Shown here: positions 47,821 through 58,260 of the stretch, piece after piece
Layout of the letters: each line of letters starts with the position of its first letter
Numbering within the stretch: the stretch's first letter is position 1
DNA from: Rosa chinensis
Lineage: Eukaryota > Streptophyta > Magnoliopsida > Rosales > Rosaceae
Reading direction: 5' to 3'
Assembly (NCBI RefSeq): GCF_002994745.2
Contig: NC_037090.1
Span: forward strand, 34,929,501-34,993,500
Length of the DNA stretch: 64,000 bases
Position numbers and translations under genes: made by a program
Notes under the pieces: model-generated
What the model was told of the DNA's origin: nothing
The model's input: only the letters and a program-made list of their open reading frames with translations
The model's database searches: none

Positions 47821-48010
47821 TGTGTATTGTACATATCTCATTTTGTGTGTGGAGACGCATTGGAATTTAGAGGTGAGCAAAATTGTTTTAAGCACCTACA
47901 GAAGCGCCCCTTGTTCAAAGAGAGGAGGACGGTTATTCACATTTCATTTGATGTTCAGAGGCGAGGTGATAAATCTCACTTGTTTTTGGTGATAAATTAG
48001 TCATGTTATA
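47821..48010 (+). mobile_element. Chromovirus-like LTR, right part
   Basis: Continuation of the LTR begun at 42404, after the CACTA insertion. The 61-codon frame here is not a gene. Confidence 0.55.
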
Positions 48011-48149
48011 TTTTATTAGAATATAAAAACTAGGAGCTCCAAGCATCTATATCCATAAAATTATATGATATAGCTCAATTCAAATGATTTAATTGACACT
48101 GAGCTCGGCCTAGCTGCCTCAACTAGTTCATTTAAATATTGAACACCAA

Positions 48150-48830
48150 TGTCTTATGCAATATATATCCATAAATAATTAAACGGAACACAAGGTAGTT
48201 TTTACATATATATATAAACTCAATTCCTCGTGATCATTTGATTCACTCATTTGATGCTCATAGACGATCAATGTAATCTAAGATCATATGAATAGTTCAT
48301 GATAACCCCATAATTGACCAGCATAGCAAGTCACTACAACCATTGAGTGAGTTGTGTGTGTGTGTTTTTAAAAATATTAAAAAACTACAATGATGAGATT
48401 TGAATATTAGACCTCTTTATTTAAAATCTCATGACAATTCCACCAATACTATTTCTTTTATGTTGTCAAAATAGTGATATAAAACATTATATCCTTGTTT
48501 TAACATAAGTATTTTTTCTAAATATTAAATATATGTTTATTAATAAAGACTAATCTCATCATAATACAACTATAGAATGAAGGAATTAAAGAATAATATG
48601 ATACTAAATCTTCATTATATTAATAAAGATTAATCTCACAATAATATACTAAAAACAATATATTTTGAGTTTTTTTTTTCTTTCTTTATTTCTTATAGTG
48701 GAATATAAAAAATTATTATAAAACTAATCTTAAAAAGCTACGATTAATAAAAACGTTGTAGAACTTAATTTATTTTAATTTTCTAAATAGTTAAATAAAA
48801 TTAATCTTTATTTGTTCAAATTAAGATTTT
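48150..48830 (-). repeat. AT-rich hAT-derived repeat, inverted copy
   Basis: Reverse complement of 33690-34210 and 36000-36600, ending in the shared aatcttaatttgaac block. It includes the (tg)n run at about 48353-48364. Confidence 0.9.
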
Positions 48831-49277
48831 AAAATGCATATGCACTAATTAGTGTTCTCGGTCCTCGTGCCATCAAATGATTTTATTTAAATTTCAAGGT
48901 AAATCATTCACTCATTTTATTTGATGAACTGAAAGCATTTCAACCCCATCAATTTTTGTCCTTTACATATTTGATGAAATGACACTGCAAGAAGGCTATA
49001 AATTAATGTTCCAGCTAAATTGCTCTTCTTGCAGGCACCTAAAGATAGATATTGCTGAAGGATTATGTTAAGAAGGACCCATATCTAACAATGATCATTT
49101 GCAGATTTTCAATCAAATAGAGACTTGTATATTGCAACAACAACAGAGGAAACACATGCAAATAGATGATATACATATACAATGTTTTTGACATTTCCAA
49201 CATATATAAAGAAATTCAATTCAATAATTTATTCTGCATTGCAATTGCAAGCTGCTAACATTAGTTTGGTATTGGAT
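48831..49277. other. Unidentified spacer
   Basis: AT-rich. It would be downstream sequence of the ALDH terminal exon if that fragment kept its native flank. No other feature seen. Confidence 0.4.
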
Positions 49278-49456
49278 TCAGAGCCAGGGAGAGTTATAAA
49301 TGGGAGTGACCACATATTTAATATGCAGATACTTGTGGAGGCCCTTCATACCAAATTCTTTTCCAAAGCCACTCATCTTGTATCCTCCAGAATGGACATC
49401 GTTGCCGAAGCCAAAGTAGCAGTTGATCCATATAGTGTATGTGCGGATAGAGCACT
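49278..49456 (-). pseudogene. Aldehyde dehydrogenase C-terminal exon fragment
   Basis: Minus strand: SIRTYTIWINCYFGFGND, then VHSGGYKMSGFGKEFGMKG, LHKYLHIKYVVTPIYNSPWL and a TGA stop at 49278-49280. This is the conserved end of plant ALDH (WVNCY, GGYKMSG, KYLQVKSV, SPWL) including the natural stop. It lies on the same strand as, but at higher coordinates than, the NAD-domain exons at 37271-37938. The two are therefore in the wrong order for one gene and the catalytic-cysteine exons are missing. Confidence 0.9.
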
Positions 49457-49619
49457 TGATCTTGAATCTAATGGTTGTAGTGTGAACTTCTTGCTATGTT
49501 GGGGATTTGAGGAAGACGATTGGCGATTTGTGAACTTCTTGATCGGATTTGGGCCACGAGTGGTGTACATACATAGCATCTGCCGGCCATAATCAGCACT
49601 TAAGACTTGACCATGTCAC

Positions 49620-50480
49620 ATTGTCAGAATGACTTCAATGGTGTAACCCCCGGAAACACAGCAAGACAACCTCCACCGGCAAGACAACTCCTGGCCGAAA
49701 CATGCCTTGACACACCGACATGCGCCACCCAAAGTTGTCTTTGCAGAAAAGACCAAAACTCAACGTGGTCCTTTTCTCGCTCTCTGTTTGTGTTGTGCAA
49801 GTCTACCAAGGCTATCTCTAACATAGCAGCAAGATCCCGGCCATATGCTTGACGGCTTGTGCCGGTCCGATTTTCTACGACAGATTGTGTTGGGAGCACC
49901 TCGGGGGTGTTGAGATTTAGGTCGTCCACGTTAATTGGTGTGGTGAACAATTAACAGTTGACGGTTGATGGATTGGTAGGGTTGGGCTGAGGGTTGGTGG
50001 CTAGTCATGGTAGGTTGAATGGGAAATGACTCTTAGTTCAGAGATTCCCACAGACGGCGCCAATGTTAATACTCAGAATACCGCCATATGAAGTCGGCTT
50101 CCGATAACGTGGACGGGAGTTCAATCTTCCGATATATGTGTAATTCCGAAAATCCCGCTAATTTTTCAAGAGAAATACAACGGCGTCAAGAGGGGAGACC
50201 GCGGTTGGCGGTCTTCGCTCCTCTGATGCTAAAGTTAAACGATGTACTTGTATTGACAAATGTACAACTAACCAAAGGCTACCCATCTCATCAAGGATCA
50301 AGTAAGCACTTAAAACAGGTTGTAATGGGGCTAAGCTAGGGTTTTCGAAGCTTGGGTCTTCGAGTTCATTCGCCGTGGCTCTTGCTTTACGGGCCTCCTC
50401 TCAGGCAATGTTGGCAGCTGGTGGCAAACCAAGTCAAGTGATAGGCCCGACATATCTTCATATTTTTCCGTAAAACAATC
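49620..50480 (-). mobile_element. 5' fragment of another gypsy element
   Basis: The primer-binding site ttggcgccgtctgtggga is on the minus strand at about 50050-50067. Preceding it (50065-50480) is LTR-like sequence ending agtattaaca. Following it (50010 to 49620) is the start of a gag-like frame (MTSHQPSAQP near 50007). The 3' part is missing. Confidence 0.65.
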
Positions 50481-50600
50481 CTTGTATTCTTGCAACAAGT
50501 CAAAAAGTGAAGAAAAGTTTGCTCACGAGTATATCCTCATTCTCGTTAGGCCACTTTTCAGTCTAAATAGGACCACCTGTTTTAAGGAGTCTCTCTCTTT

Positions 50601-50898
50601 ACGGGTATGTGGTATAATTGTTGTGTTATGGCTCGGTAGATGCTATGCGCAGCAATTGAAGCGCTGCCTTCAAACAACAGTGCTTGGTTTAAATCCGTTG
50701 TTTGTTAAGTTTTTCAGACAACAGAGTTCTAGTGTTTTCTGTTGTGTGAGAGTTAACTAGAAGACTTTATTTTTTCAAAAAAACCATTGTCTGATATCTG
50801 AGAAATCTGTTGTATGATCATTTCAACATGCATTTACCTAATGAACAGTAGTGACTAAATGGAAATAAAATTTGATGCAAACCATCAAATGAACTAGA
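50601..50898 (-). repeat. Inverted copy of the CACTA right-end region
   Basis: Reverse complement of about 47387-47684: acgggtatgtggtata, gctcggtagatgctatg, acaacagagttctagtg. It lacks the terminal ~130 bases with the CACTA end. Confidence 0.9.
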
Positions 50899-51396
50899 CA
50901 CTGAGCTCAGTCCTCGTGAACCTGGCCTATTTAAATATTTACACAATTTGATAATTATATGTTAGGAGGTGTTAGCATCACTAGCTCGAAAACCTTCCTC
51001 TTCGTTAGAGAAAGTGAACGACCCAGAGCACAAACCCACCAGACTTTGTTGGCCCAATTGTGGTCCTGACAGCTAATTTTTTTTTTTTTGAACAATTGGA
51101 GCTGCAGAGGTACACGTGCAAAACGGGACAAAGGTCAACTCCTATATCTACAAAAATCTAACTTTAGACTACCTCTGCTTGGTACAATATCCATTTGAAT
51201 TAAGCATCTCGATCCTGTGCACTAATTAGGAGGATAGGCTCAGTAAAGTGACTACTTGAGGCCGTTAGGGTTCATGTTATAACACCTATTGCTATATGCT
51301 CCATGACATTTGGCATATAGCTTACCAAGCTAAAGTGCATTTGGTAAGCTATAGATGAAAATGCAAGTATTATCCCAGAGCATGCTTGTGCATCTT
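50899..51396. other. Unidentified segment
   Basis: No gene or element end recognised. It contains a T-run at 51078-51089. Confidence 0.4.
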
Positions 51397-54300
51397 AGTA
51401 CAAACATATGCCAACAGTGGCTGAAAATCGTAAGGGCTTCAGATCTTCTGAAAATTTCTGGATTTCTGAGTCCTTGTCTCCGGAGGGGTAAGTGAAATGA
51501 TCGCTCTTCCTCTTTCTCTCTTCACCCTCCTCTGATCTGAGTCGCCATTGCTACCATTGGTACTAGAAGAGGAGGGAAGGAAATAATCCATCGCAACCCT
51601 TCCAATGAGTTGTCCTCCAGGATGGAGATGGTCATCAGAGCAGCGCGCGGCCTAGCTGCCTCAACTCCCTCAAGGGGAAAAACAGAAGCCTGTCCTTCAA
51701 ACCCTTGAGGTAAGGCGCCAAAGAAGAGCGTAGGGCCTCAAGTGGCCTTCCACCCTTCTTCATTTTGCTCCACGCGAGGGAATCTAAAGAGAGAGACTCC
51801 CTAGAATGTGGTACCCCGCGTTAGGAGCGCCGCGTGTTCTTCAGCCTAACTAGAACTGGTGAATCCCGTCAAGACTTTCTGGGGCCAAAGACATGCAGCT
51901 GGACCTGAGATTAGGCCATAAGGCCTACCCAGGAAATGAGATTAAGCCATAAAGCCTATGGATATAGAGGCTAAAAGCTTGGAAAGGAGATGGTTTCAAG
52001 AATAGGAGGAAGAGAAGTTGGGATTGCAAGACATTTTCTGGATGAATCATGGTTGCATGTATTTGCACTCCTACTATATAGGTATTTATAGGAGCCAACC
52101 TTAGTGGCCTCAACCCTTTGGTCTTGGCAGTTGAAGTAGATTCAACGCCTTCAATGGGGTCATTAAGGGAATTCAATGCTATGATCTCGGAAATGAACAA
52201 AACTGAAAACGCGTGGACAACGGAACAGTCTCCAAGGAGGTAACTGCTCCATTTCGAGTTTATCCCTTTGAAAACTGCTGTAAACAATTAAGGGGAAATA
52301 GTTATCGCTTTGCTATCTAAGAAGATAAAATAAAAATTTGGGCCAACAAAGTGGGCTAAATAGATAATTGATAATAATATTAATATTGTTCATACAAAAT
52401 AATGGGCCTACTAGAGGCCTAAAGTTTTCAGCCTGCATAAGTTAGGCGAAGGAAAAGTTGGTCCAGGATGAAACTCGCGTCAGCAGCAGCTTGTGCGGCC
52501 TGTTGGGCTGCCACACGGGTTTAGGCCACTATCTATGACAGCGCCTCGAAGGCGACTATGGGTTGTTCCAGTTGGGGTTCCTCAATGGCAAGTCTGGCCA
52601 TCACAGTGATTCATTGGGCCTGAAGGTCCTGAATCTGGGACCGGAGATGGTTTCTCGCGAGCGTCAGCTCCCTGACGAGATTGGCCTGATCACCCAAAGA
52701 GTCGCGGGAGTTGTCCATCTGATGGGTCAGGGCCTGATAGTGGTCTTGGGTTTGCCTAGCCTGAGCAGTCGCGGCCGTCTTCTTGTTAAGCCATTGGGGG
52801 AGGTCCTGCAGCAGTTGGTCAATGTCAAGAAACTGAGCTTCAGTGGTGGCTCCCTCGCGATGAAGTACCCTCAGGTATTCCAAGACTCTTATGGGCACGC
52901 CAGGGGTCAGGATATCGGGGCCCAAGAGGCGACGAATGCCTTCTCTAGCTTCATCCACCACTCCAGTTGGGACGACTTCAAGCACACGAGCCAACCTTTC
53001 TAGCCTTGAAGGAGGCATAGGTGGTAGGTTGGGATCCACAGCGACAAGAGCCTCAAGAGGCTCCGTGACAGGAACTGCCTCCGGCACTGGTTCATGAGGT
53101 GATTCTTCCTCATCTTCAAGTACTTGGGGGGCAGGTTTCTGATCAACCCGGTTTCCACCATCCGGCTCAGCAGGGTTCTCAATAGAGATTTCCTCGGCAG
53201 CTACTGTCACTTCCTCATTAGGAGTGTCATTTTAATCCTGGAAGGAAGGGTTAGAATTTGTAAAAGGAATAAGGCGGAAGCCAGAATGGAAATATTTACA
53301 AGGAAACATACTTCTTCAATAGGTGACTAGCGGGGAATGTCAGTTATCGCATGTTCTTGAACAATCTCAAGAAGATTGGCTGGATCAGGCATGACCTACT
53401 CCATGATGGGGTTTGCTGTTGGTTCCTCGCGAGAGGTTTCTATAGGTGGCGCTCTTTCTTCAGTCTTAAGTGAGCTGTCATCCAGAATCTGCACCGGCAC
53501 CAGGGGTAGTTGCGGATCACTCGCGGTGCTAATTGGAGGTGGAAGATTGGTTGAATCAAGCCGCGCTTGGGTCTGACCAGTGGGCACTTGAGTAGAGGGT
53601 GCTCCGTCACCAGCAGTGGATGATCCTTCATCGATTAGCCTTAAGGGCCTATGACAGACCTGCAAGTAAGGAGCGTTATAGGCTCAGACATAACTATAGA
53701 ATGAGTATTTTGCTGTTGTGTTTAGTGTGAAGTACCAGTCGAAATGCGAGTGGTTCATTTTCCTCCCACGGGTCTGTCCGGGGGTCAGCTCGACTGCGTT
53801 TGCGGGCCAAAGCAGCGGCAAGCTGTCAGGTTCAAAAGAGAGTTAAGTTAGACTGTGGAGAAAATGTCGCAGTCTTAGACTCTGGGAGGAAAGTCCTTAC
53901 AGTTTGTGCGTCATCATCATCGGAAGAAGAGTCTTCAACTTCAGGATCTGTGGCTACAGCTTTCTGTTTGGCAGCCTGACCAGTGGCTGGAGAAGCATCT
54001 ACTGTGCCGCTGCCGGAAGGCTGAACACGTCCCTCCTACATGAAAGAAGAGTAAGGGGAAAAAGAGTGGAGTTAAAGTGGGAGAAGAAAATAAAAACATT
54101 CAAAGGGCAAGTTACCTCTTGTGGTGGCTCGAGGATAACAATGCCGGTTTGAGCAGGACGCGAGGCTCACACCTCTGCTTCAGGGAAGCGAGCAAGCAGT
54201 TCGGTATCAGCATCATAGGGATACCGCAGATCTTGGAAGATGGTTGCGAAGAGTTCATCATCCCGCTGTCTCCAGCAGTTGACAGAGACTTCTTCCCACC

Positions 54301-54575
54301 ATTGATCATAATCTTCGGAGGTCCCATCAACGGGAGCGAGGTTGTTGGCCCATTGAGGAAGATCAACCAATACAAGCATGCTTGGGGCTGGCGGAGGCCC
54401 AGTGGGGGGACCAATTCTGCGCCAGGAGGTGTTGTAGTTCCAAGCGTAAATGAGGGGGAATGGCACTAATTGAATCAGCCCGAGTTGGCGAGCAAAGTGA
54501 TTGGGCGCGTAAAGCTCATGACTGAGTTCTTCCGCGGCGAGCCTAATGTCTGAGTAGGAGATCGTGAGGCAAAAA
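51397..54575. repeat. Direct repeat, right copy (3.2 kb gypsy 3' region)
   Basis: Same sequence and orientation as 29966-33124. Here it continues without break into the rest of the antisense gene, the polypurine tract and the 3' LTR, so this is the copy in its natural context on the LTR side. The left copy is in natural context on the pol side. Confidence 0.95.
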
Positions 54576-55737
54576 GCCAAGCTCGCGCGATCACTATAAT
54601 CAACTTTCCCCGGAAGGAACCATTGCTCAAGAGGTGGCGGGAATCTCCTATTAATCACTAAATCGTGGGGCGGCATTTTGTGCAGGAGGTATAGATATGT
54701 AAAACACTCAGAATAGGGCCGGGATGTGTACCTTGCCTCGTGGCAGTGCCATCGGCCAAGAAGAGTGTCAGTTAGAGGTAGTGGCGGAATGTCGTCACGG
54801 CTGAAGAATGGAAAGTAAATTTGAATCCAGAAATCAAGAATCCAGAAGGGGCCTAAGATGTTAGTTTTGAAAGGATGCATGGTGGCCTGGTATAAAGTGC
54901 GGTAGAGGGCGCCCAAAACTGGTTGTCCAAGCCCTACGCGATGGCCGTTGTAGAGGGCCGTCGCGAGAGAAGTCCAAGGTCCAGTGGGCTTGTTAGTGGA
55001 GGTACAGGAGATGAACTTGCACAGCCAGTACTCCAGGAAGGCAATTCCTCCGGTCGCGTTGTGTTCTCCGCGGTAATGGGACAGCCACCGCGGGTAGGAG
55101 CCGCTATGAGAGCTGCAGCCTGTTTGAGCCATTGTCAAAGTGAAGGCGACAGAGTCAAATTGGCCATGGACGTAGGGCTAGCCGTCAATGGGTAACCCAG
55201 TAATCGTGAGGATGTCTAGCAGAGTGATGCCCATTTGGCTGAATCGAAAGTCAAAAGTGTTGGTGGCGGTGTTCCAAAAACAAAGAAAGGCAGCCAATGG
55301 TGAACGATTTCCACCGCGCGGAAGGTAAAAACAGAGATCAATGGTCTGAGTAATATCTACCGCATCCCAGCGAGCCAGATCTCGCGCTCGTGCTTCGCGA
55401 TACCATTAGAGCTCTGCAGCGTTGATGGTGGCGGGCCAATGCCCTATTTGGCTCTGTGCTGATGCGCACCCCAGCTAGTGAAATCTCCAGTTGTTCTTCT
55501 GAGGACCGGAATGGGTTGTCAGATGGGCAGGCCGTAGAGGGCGAGTGAGTAGTCCGGGATGGAATCTCGTGGTGAAGGGCCCAGTCTGGCATGGTGGTTT
55601 GGGAGTCTGAGAAGCAGAGGTCTTCGGACGATGGTATGAATGAAACAGCAGGCACCTACGCTTGTTCCCCAAGTATGGGCGGCTTTCTCGTTAAGTTCTT
55701 TTTCCTGATCGATGATCATCTTCTTTGGGGGAGCCAT
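52611..55737 (-). pseudogene. Antisense intron-containing gene: plant-mobile-domain-like protein
   Basis: The gene lies opposite to gag-pol, between pol and the 3' LTR. It starts MAPPKKMIIDQEKELNEKAA at 55737. Proposed exons: 55737-54116, 54035-53901 (135 bases), 53822-53736 (87), 53659-53312 (348), 53237-52611 (627). All four introns are 74-80 bases, GT-AG and phase 0. Exon 1 carries plant-mobile-domain-like motifs: LARWDAVDITQTIDLCFYLP, AAFLCFWNTATNTFDFRF, GITLLDILTITGLPIDG, VHGQFDSVAF, GGIAFLEYWLCKFI. Exon 2 has an acidic DSSSDDDDAQT. Exon 5 is proline/glutamate-rich, then a helical, probably coiled-coil tail ending LRSQIQDLQAQ. About 940 residues originally. Damage: one net frameshift in exon 1, stops near 55180 and 55410, TGA after FPEAEV in both copies, TAG in exon 4, TAA at the exon 5 start. 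Role in the element unknown. Confidence 0.85.
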
Positions 55738-55834
55738 TTTTGGGTTTCTATAAAGAGGTGTATGGAGTAAGGAGTTTTCTGGGTTTAGGAGACTGGAAGG
55801 GTTTCTGATGTGATAAGTCTGAAGTGGCTGCGGG

Positions 55835-55843
55835 ATTTAAATA
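55835..55843 (-). promoter_or_regulatory. TATA-like box for the antisense gene
   Basis: tatttaaat on the minus strand, about 100 bases upstream of the ATG at 55737. Position and sequence fit a core promoter, but this is inferred only. Confidence 0.4.
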
Positions 55844-55986
55844 AGAGATTTTGTGAGGGAAACCATACGACGAAAAGACGTTTTACAAAGCGAATGGACT
55901 CGACCCTTATTAATGGCCTCGTTTCAATCATTAGGCGTGTCGTTTTAAGTCCCCTTCAATCAGTTACTTCTCGCGGGCCTGATTTC

Positions 55987-56002
55987 GGGGCCTAGGGGGC
56001 AA
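55987..56002 (+). other. Gypsy polypurine tract
   Basis: ggggcctagggggcaa lies directly before the 3' LTR. It would prime plus-strand synthesis. Confidence 0.75.
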
Positions 56003-56650
56003 TGTTTGAGCCCAAAAGTAATTTTGGCAAGATCGTTTAGGAGATTTAGCACAGCGGGCCGATACCTGCGGCCCAAAAATAAGCCTACTTGGGTTTGGGT
56101 TATAACTTCACTCATTCCGTGATCCATAAGGAAAATGAGCCCTTATTGGAATCAAGTAGCAGAGATCAAATAGGAAACTTCAATCAATAATCCTTCTATG
56201 GCAAGGAACAGTCGAAACTCTAGGTATAAATATCAGGTTTTAAGGACAAATTATAGACAATTCTTCAATCAACTAATCACACAGATTATCAAATCCTCTC
56301 CGGAGCAAACTACCTGCAACCTAGTTGCAAACCAGCTAGCTCCTCGCAACCCAGCGAAGCTAAAGTCACGCTTTAGCAAAACCCGTGCTTCCTCCAAACT
56401 TCCCAATTGAGTATCGATTCGGTGTCACGAAGAGATCACAACCAAAGCCCTTATCCATAAGGCAAGAAGTCCTTTTCCGAAAGGCATGGAGAAGAACCTG
56501 GTGACGAGGTTGGTGCTCTCCTCGTCCACGGCGTTTGATCAAGAAGTCAGGTCAAGGGATTCTCCGACGACTGCACCCAACGGTGCTGGCACGCCTGCGC
56601 ACACGATCAAAAGAGACAGTTTGCACCCATACTAGTTTTGGAGCCAAACA
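56003..56650 (+). repeat. Gypsy 3' LTR
   Basis: Homologous to 20239-20878. It is followed by cttag (56651-56655), the partner of cttat at 20234-20238. Confidence 0.95.
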
Positions 56651-56655
56651 CTTAG

Positions 56656-58260
56656 GATAAGCTCAAGTGGCAATTCATTGAGCAGGGTATTGTATGAGGT
56701 TCAAATACCTTAAAACTTCAGTAAACTAATTATGCAGAGTGTGACCTCTACTACTTTTTCAGGTGATCGATTGTTAATGGAAAGCTCACTGAAAGTCTCA
56801 AACACTCTTCTGGGAGAGGGGATTCGACAAGGCAACCCTCTACCTCCTTATCTCTTTGTGCTCTGCATGGAAAAGCTATCTCACTTGTAAACTTGGCTGT
56901 TGAGGTTGGCCAATGGAGACCCTTGAGGGCTTCTCAATCCGGGCCTAAAACATCTTTATTCTTCACTATAATCTCTTTTTTTTCTCTGAGGCCTCAGTCA
57001 AGCAAGCTAGAAATTACGAGAAATGAATCGACATCTATTGTGGATCAGCAGGTAACACTGGTACTTTTGATAAGTCATTGATCCATTGTTCTCTTAATGT
57101 TAGAAGAGGTTCTGCTTCTGAAATAAGTAAGGTTTGTGGTTCCACCGTCACATCTGACGTTGGAAAGTACCTTGGCCTTTGATTCCTTCTCAAGGCACCA
57201 AAATACTTATGTCAATCTAGTGGACAAAGTATAGCTGGTAGGTTAACACTCATACAACCTGTAACATCCTCACTTCCTAGTTACGCCATGCAGACAGCTA
57301 AACTAATGCCTACCATTCGTCAATCTATCAATAGGCTAGATAGGAACTTCTTATGGGTGACGCTGTTGATTAGAATCACCTTACGTACTATAGTGGGACG
57401 TTGTTTGTAAACCAAAATGCAAGGGTGGCCTGGGTGTAAAGAGAAATGAAGATATGAATGGTTGCACAGGCAAGCTGGAGAATTATTCAAGGGGACTCTC
57501 AGCTTTGGTGTAACATTTTCCAAGAATAGTACCTTGGCCATTCTCTATGGGTTTTTGCTTGACCCCAATTATAAGTTATCTGGGAGTTCTTCAAGCACTT
57601 GCATCAGTATAGTTCTACGTACTAATTTGTTAAGGGGCAATTTAGCCTGGAGGCTTGGTTAACATTTGCTATACCAAGTTCTGGGTGGATAACTGGTCTG
57701 GAAGTGGTATCCTGAGTGATTTAGCTCTTAACAATGATTTTATTGATCCCTCGAATAGTATTGAAGGATATTTGAACAATTCTAGTTTGGATATCCACTT
57801 GGTTAATCCTTGCTTACCTCCTCATTCAGTGAAGCAAATTGTCTACATTCCCATTGATGTTTCTTGTAATGTGGTGATAAACTGAGCTGAAGTCATACTT
57901 AATCAACTGGTAAATACTCAGTTGCACCCGCCATGTGTTCTGATTCTAACAGCTCTACTGACACTCAATGGAAGCATATATGAGAGATTTTGGATTCTTA
58001 GTCAGTGTAGGTTACTCCCTAAGGGCAAAAATAAAGAGGCTGTCTGCATTTCCTAATTGTCCTTTTTGCCAAAATCTTCGAGAAGCAATCATGCATTTGC
58101 TTTTGTGACAAAGTTAGTTTGAGAAGCTGTTGGTGTTCCTTCAAGGATGCAAGATTCTTTCTCCTCAAGTTGGAAATTAACCAAGTCCAGCTTGAGCAAT
58201 TCGATTGGCACATCTACTTCTCCACGGCTCCTGCCGTTGTCTATCGAACTATAATTGATG
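56656..58260 (+). pseudogene. LINE reverse transcriptase, 3' part, and zinc-binding region
   Basis: Resumes where 20238 stopped: KLKWQFIEQGIV, then GIRQGNPLPPYLFVLCMEKL (LRQGDPLSPYLF motif), GQWRPLRASQSGPK, and the place of the catalytic FADD, which is destroyed by a base change and a one-base loss near 56965. Next are GRLTLIQPVTSSLPSYAMQT, INRLDRNFLWV and a zf-RVT-like region (FWVDNWSGSGILSDLAL, then CPFCQNLREAIMHLL). Many frameshifts. An A-run at about 58371-58381 may be the LINE's 3' tail. It lies downstream of the membrane protein gene on the other strand. Confidence 0.85.

Larger units (their letters stand above)
20239..56650 (+). mobile_element. Ty3/gypsy (Tat-lineage) retrotransposon, expanded to 36.4 kb by nested and rearranged sequence
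   Basis: The two LTRs share start, end and most sequence, and the flanks give a near-perfect 5-base duplication inside a LINE. The interior holds gag-pol in forward orientation (21083-29657) with a second, archaeal-type RNase H, the mark of the Tat lineage. A long antisense gene lies before the 3' LTR (55737 to 52611). Between the two copies of a 3.2 kb segment (29966-33124, 51397-54575) lies about 18.3 kb of foreign sequence. Without it and the hAT in gag the element would be roughly 14 kb, a plausible size for this lineage. Confidence 0.85.

Noticed and set aside
42404..48010. Intact chromovirus element around the CACTA insertion
   Set aside because: Only one LTR, split in two, is visible; no gag, pol or second LTR lies nearby.
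49182..49592. 136-codon plus-strand ORF as a gene
   Set aside because: It is the opposite-strand shadow of the ALDH C-terminal exon on the minus strand, which has clear family motifs and a natural stop.
33690..51396. Helitron as the explanation of the gene-fragment block
   Set aside because: No convincing 5' TC and 3' hairpin-CTRR pair was found, and pieces occur in both orientations with internal re-copying.
52563..53003. 146-codon plus-strand ORF
   Set aside because: It lies opposite exon 5 of the antisense gene. The minus frame is conserved in both copies and has the biased composition of a real protein; the plus frame does not.
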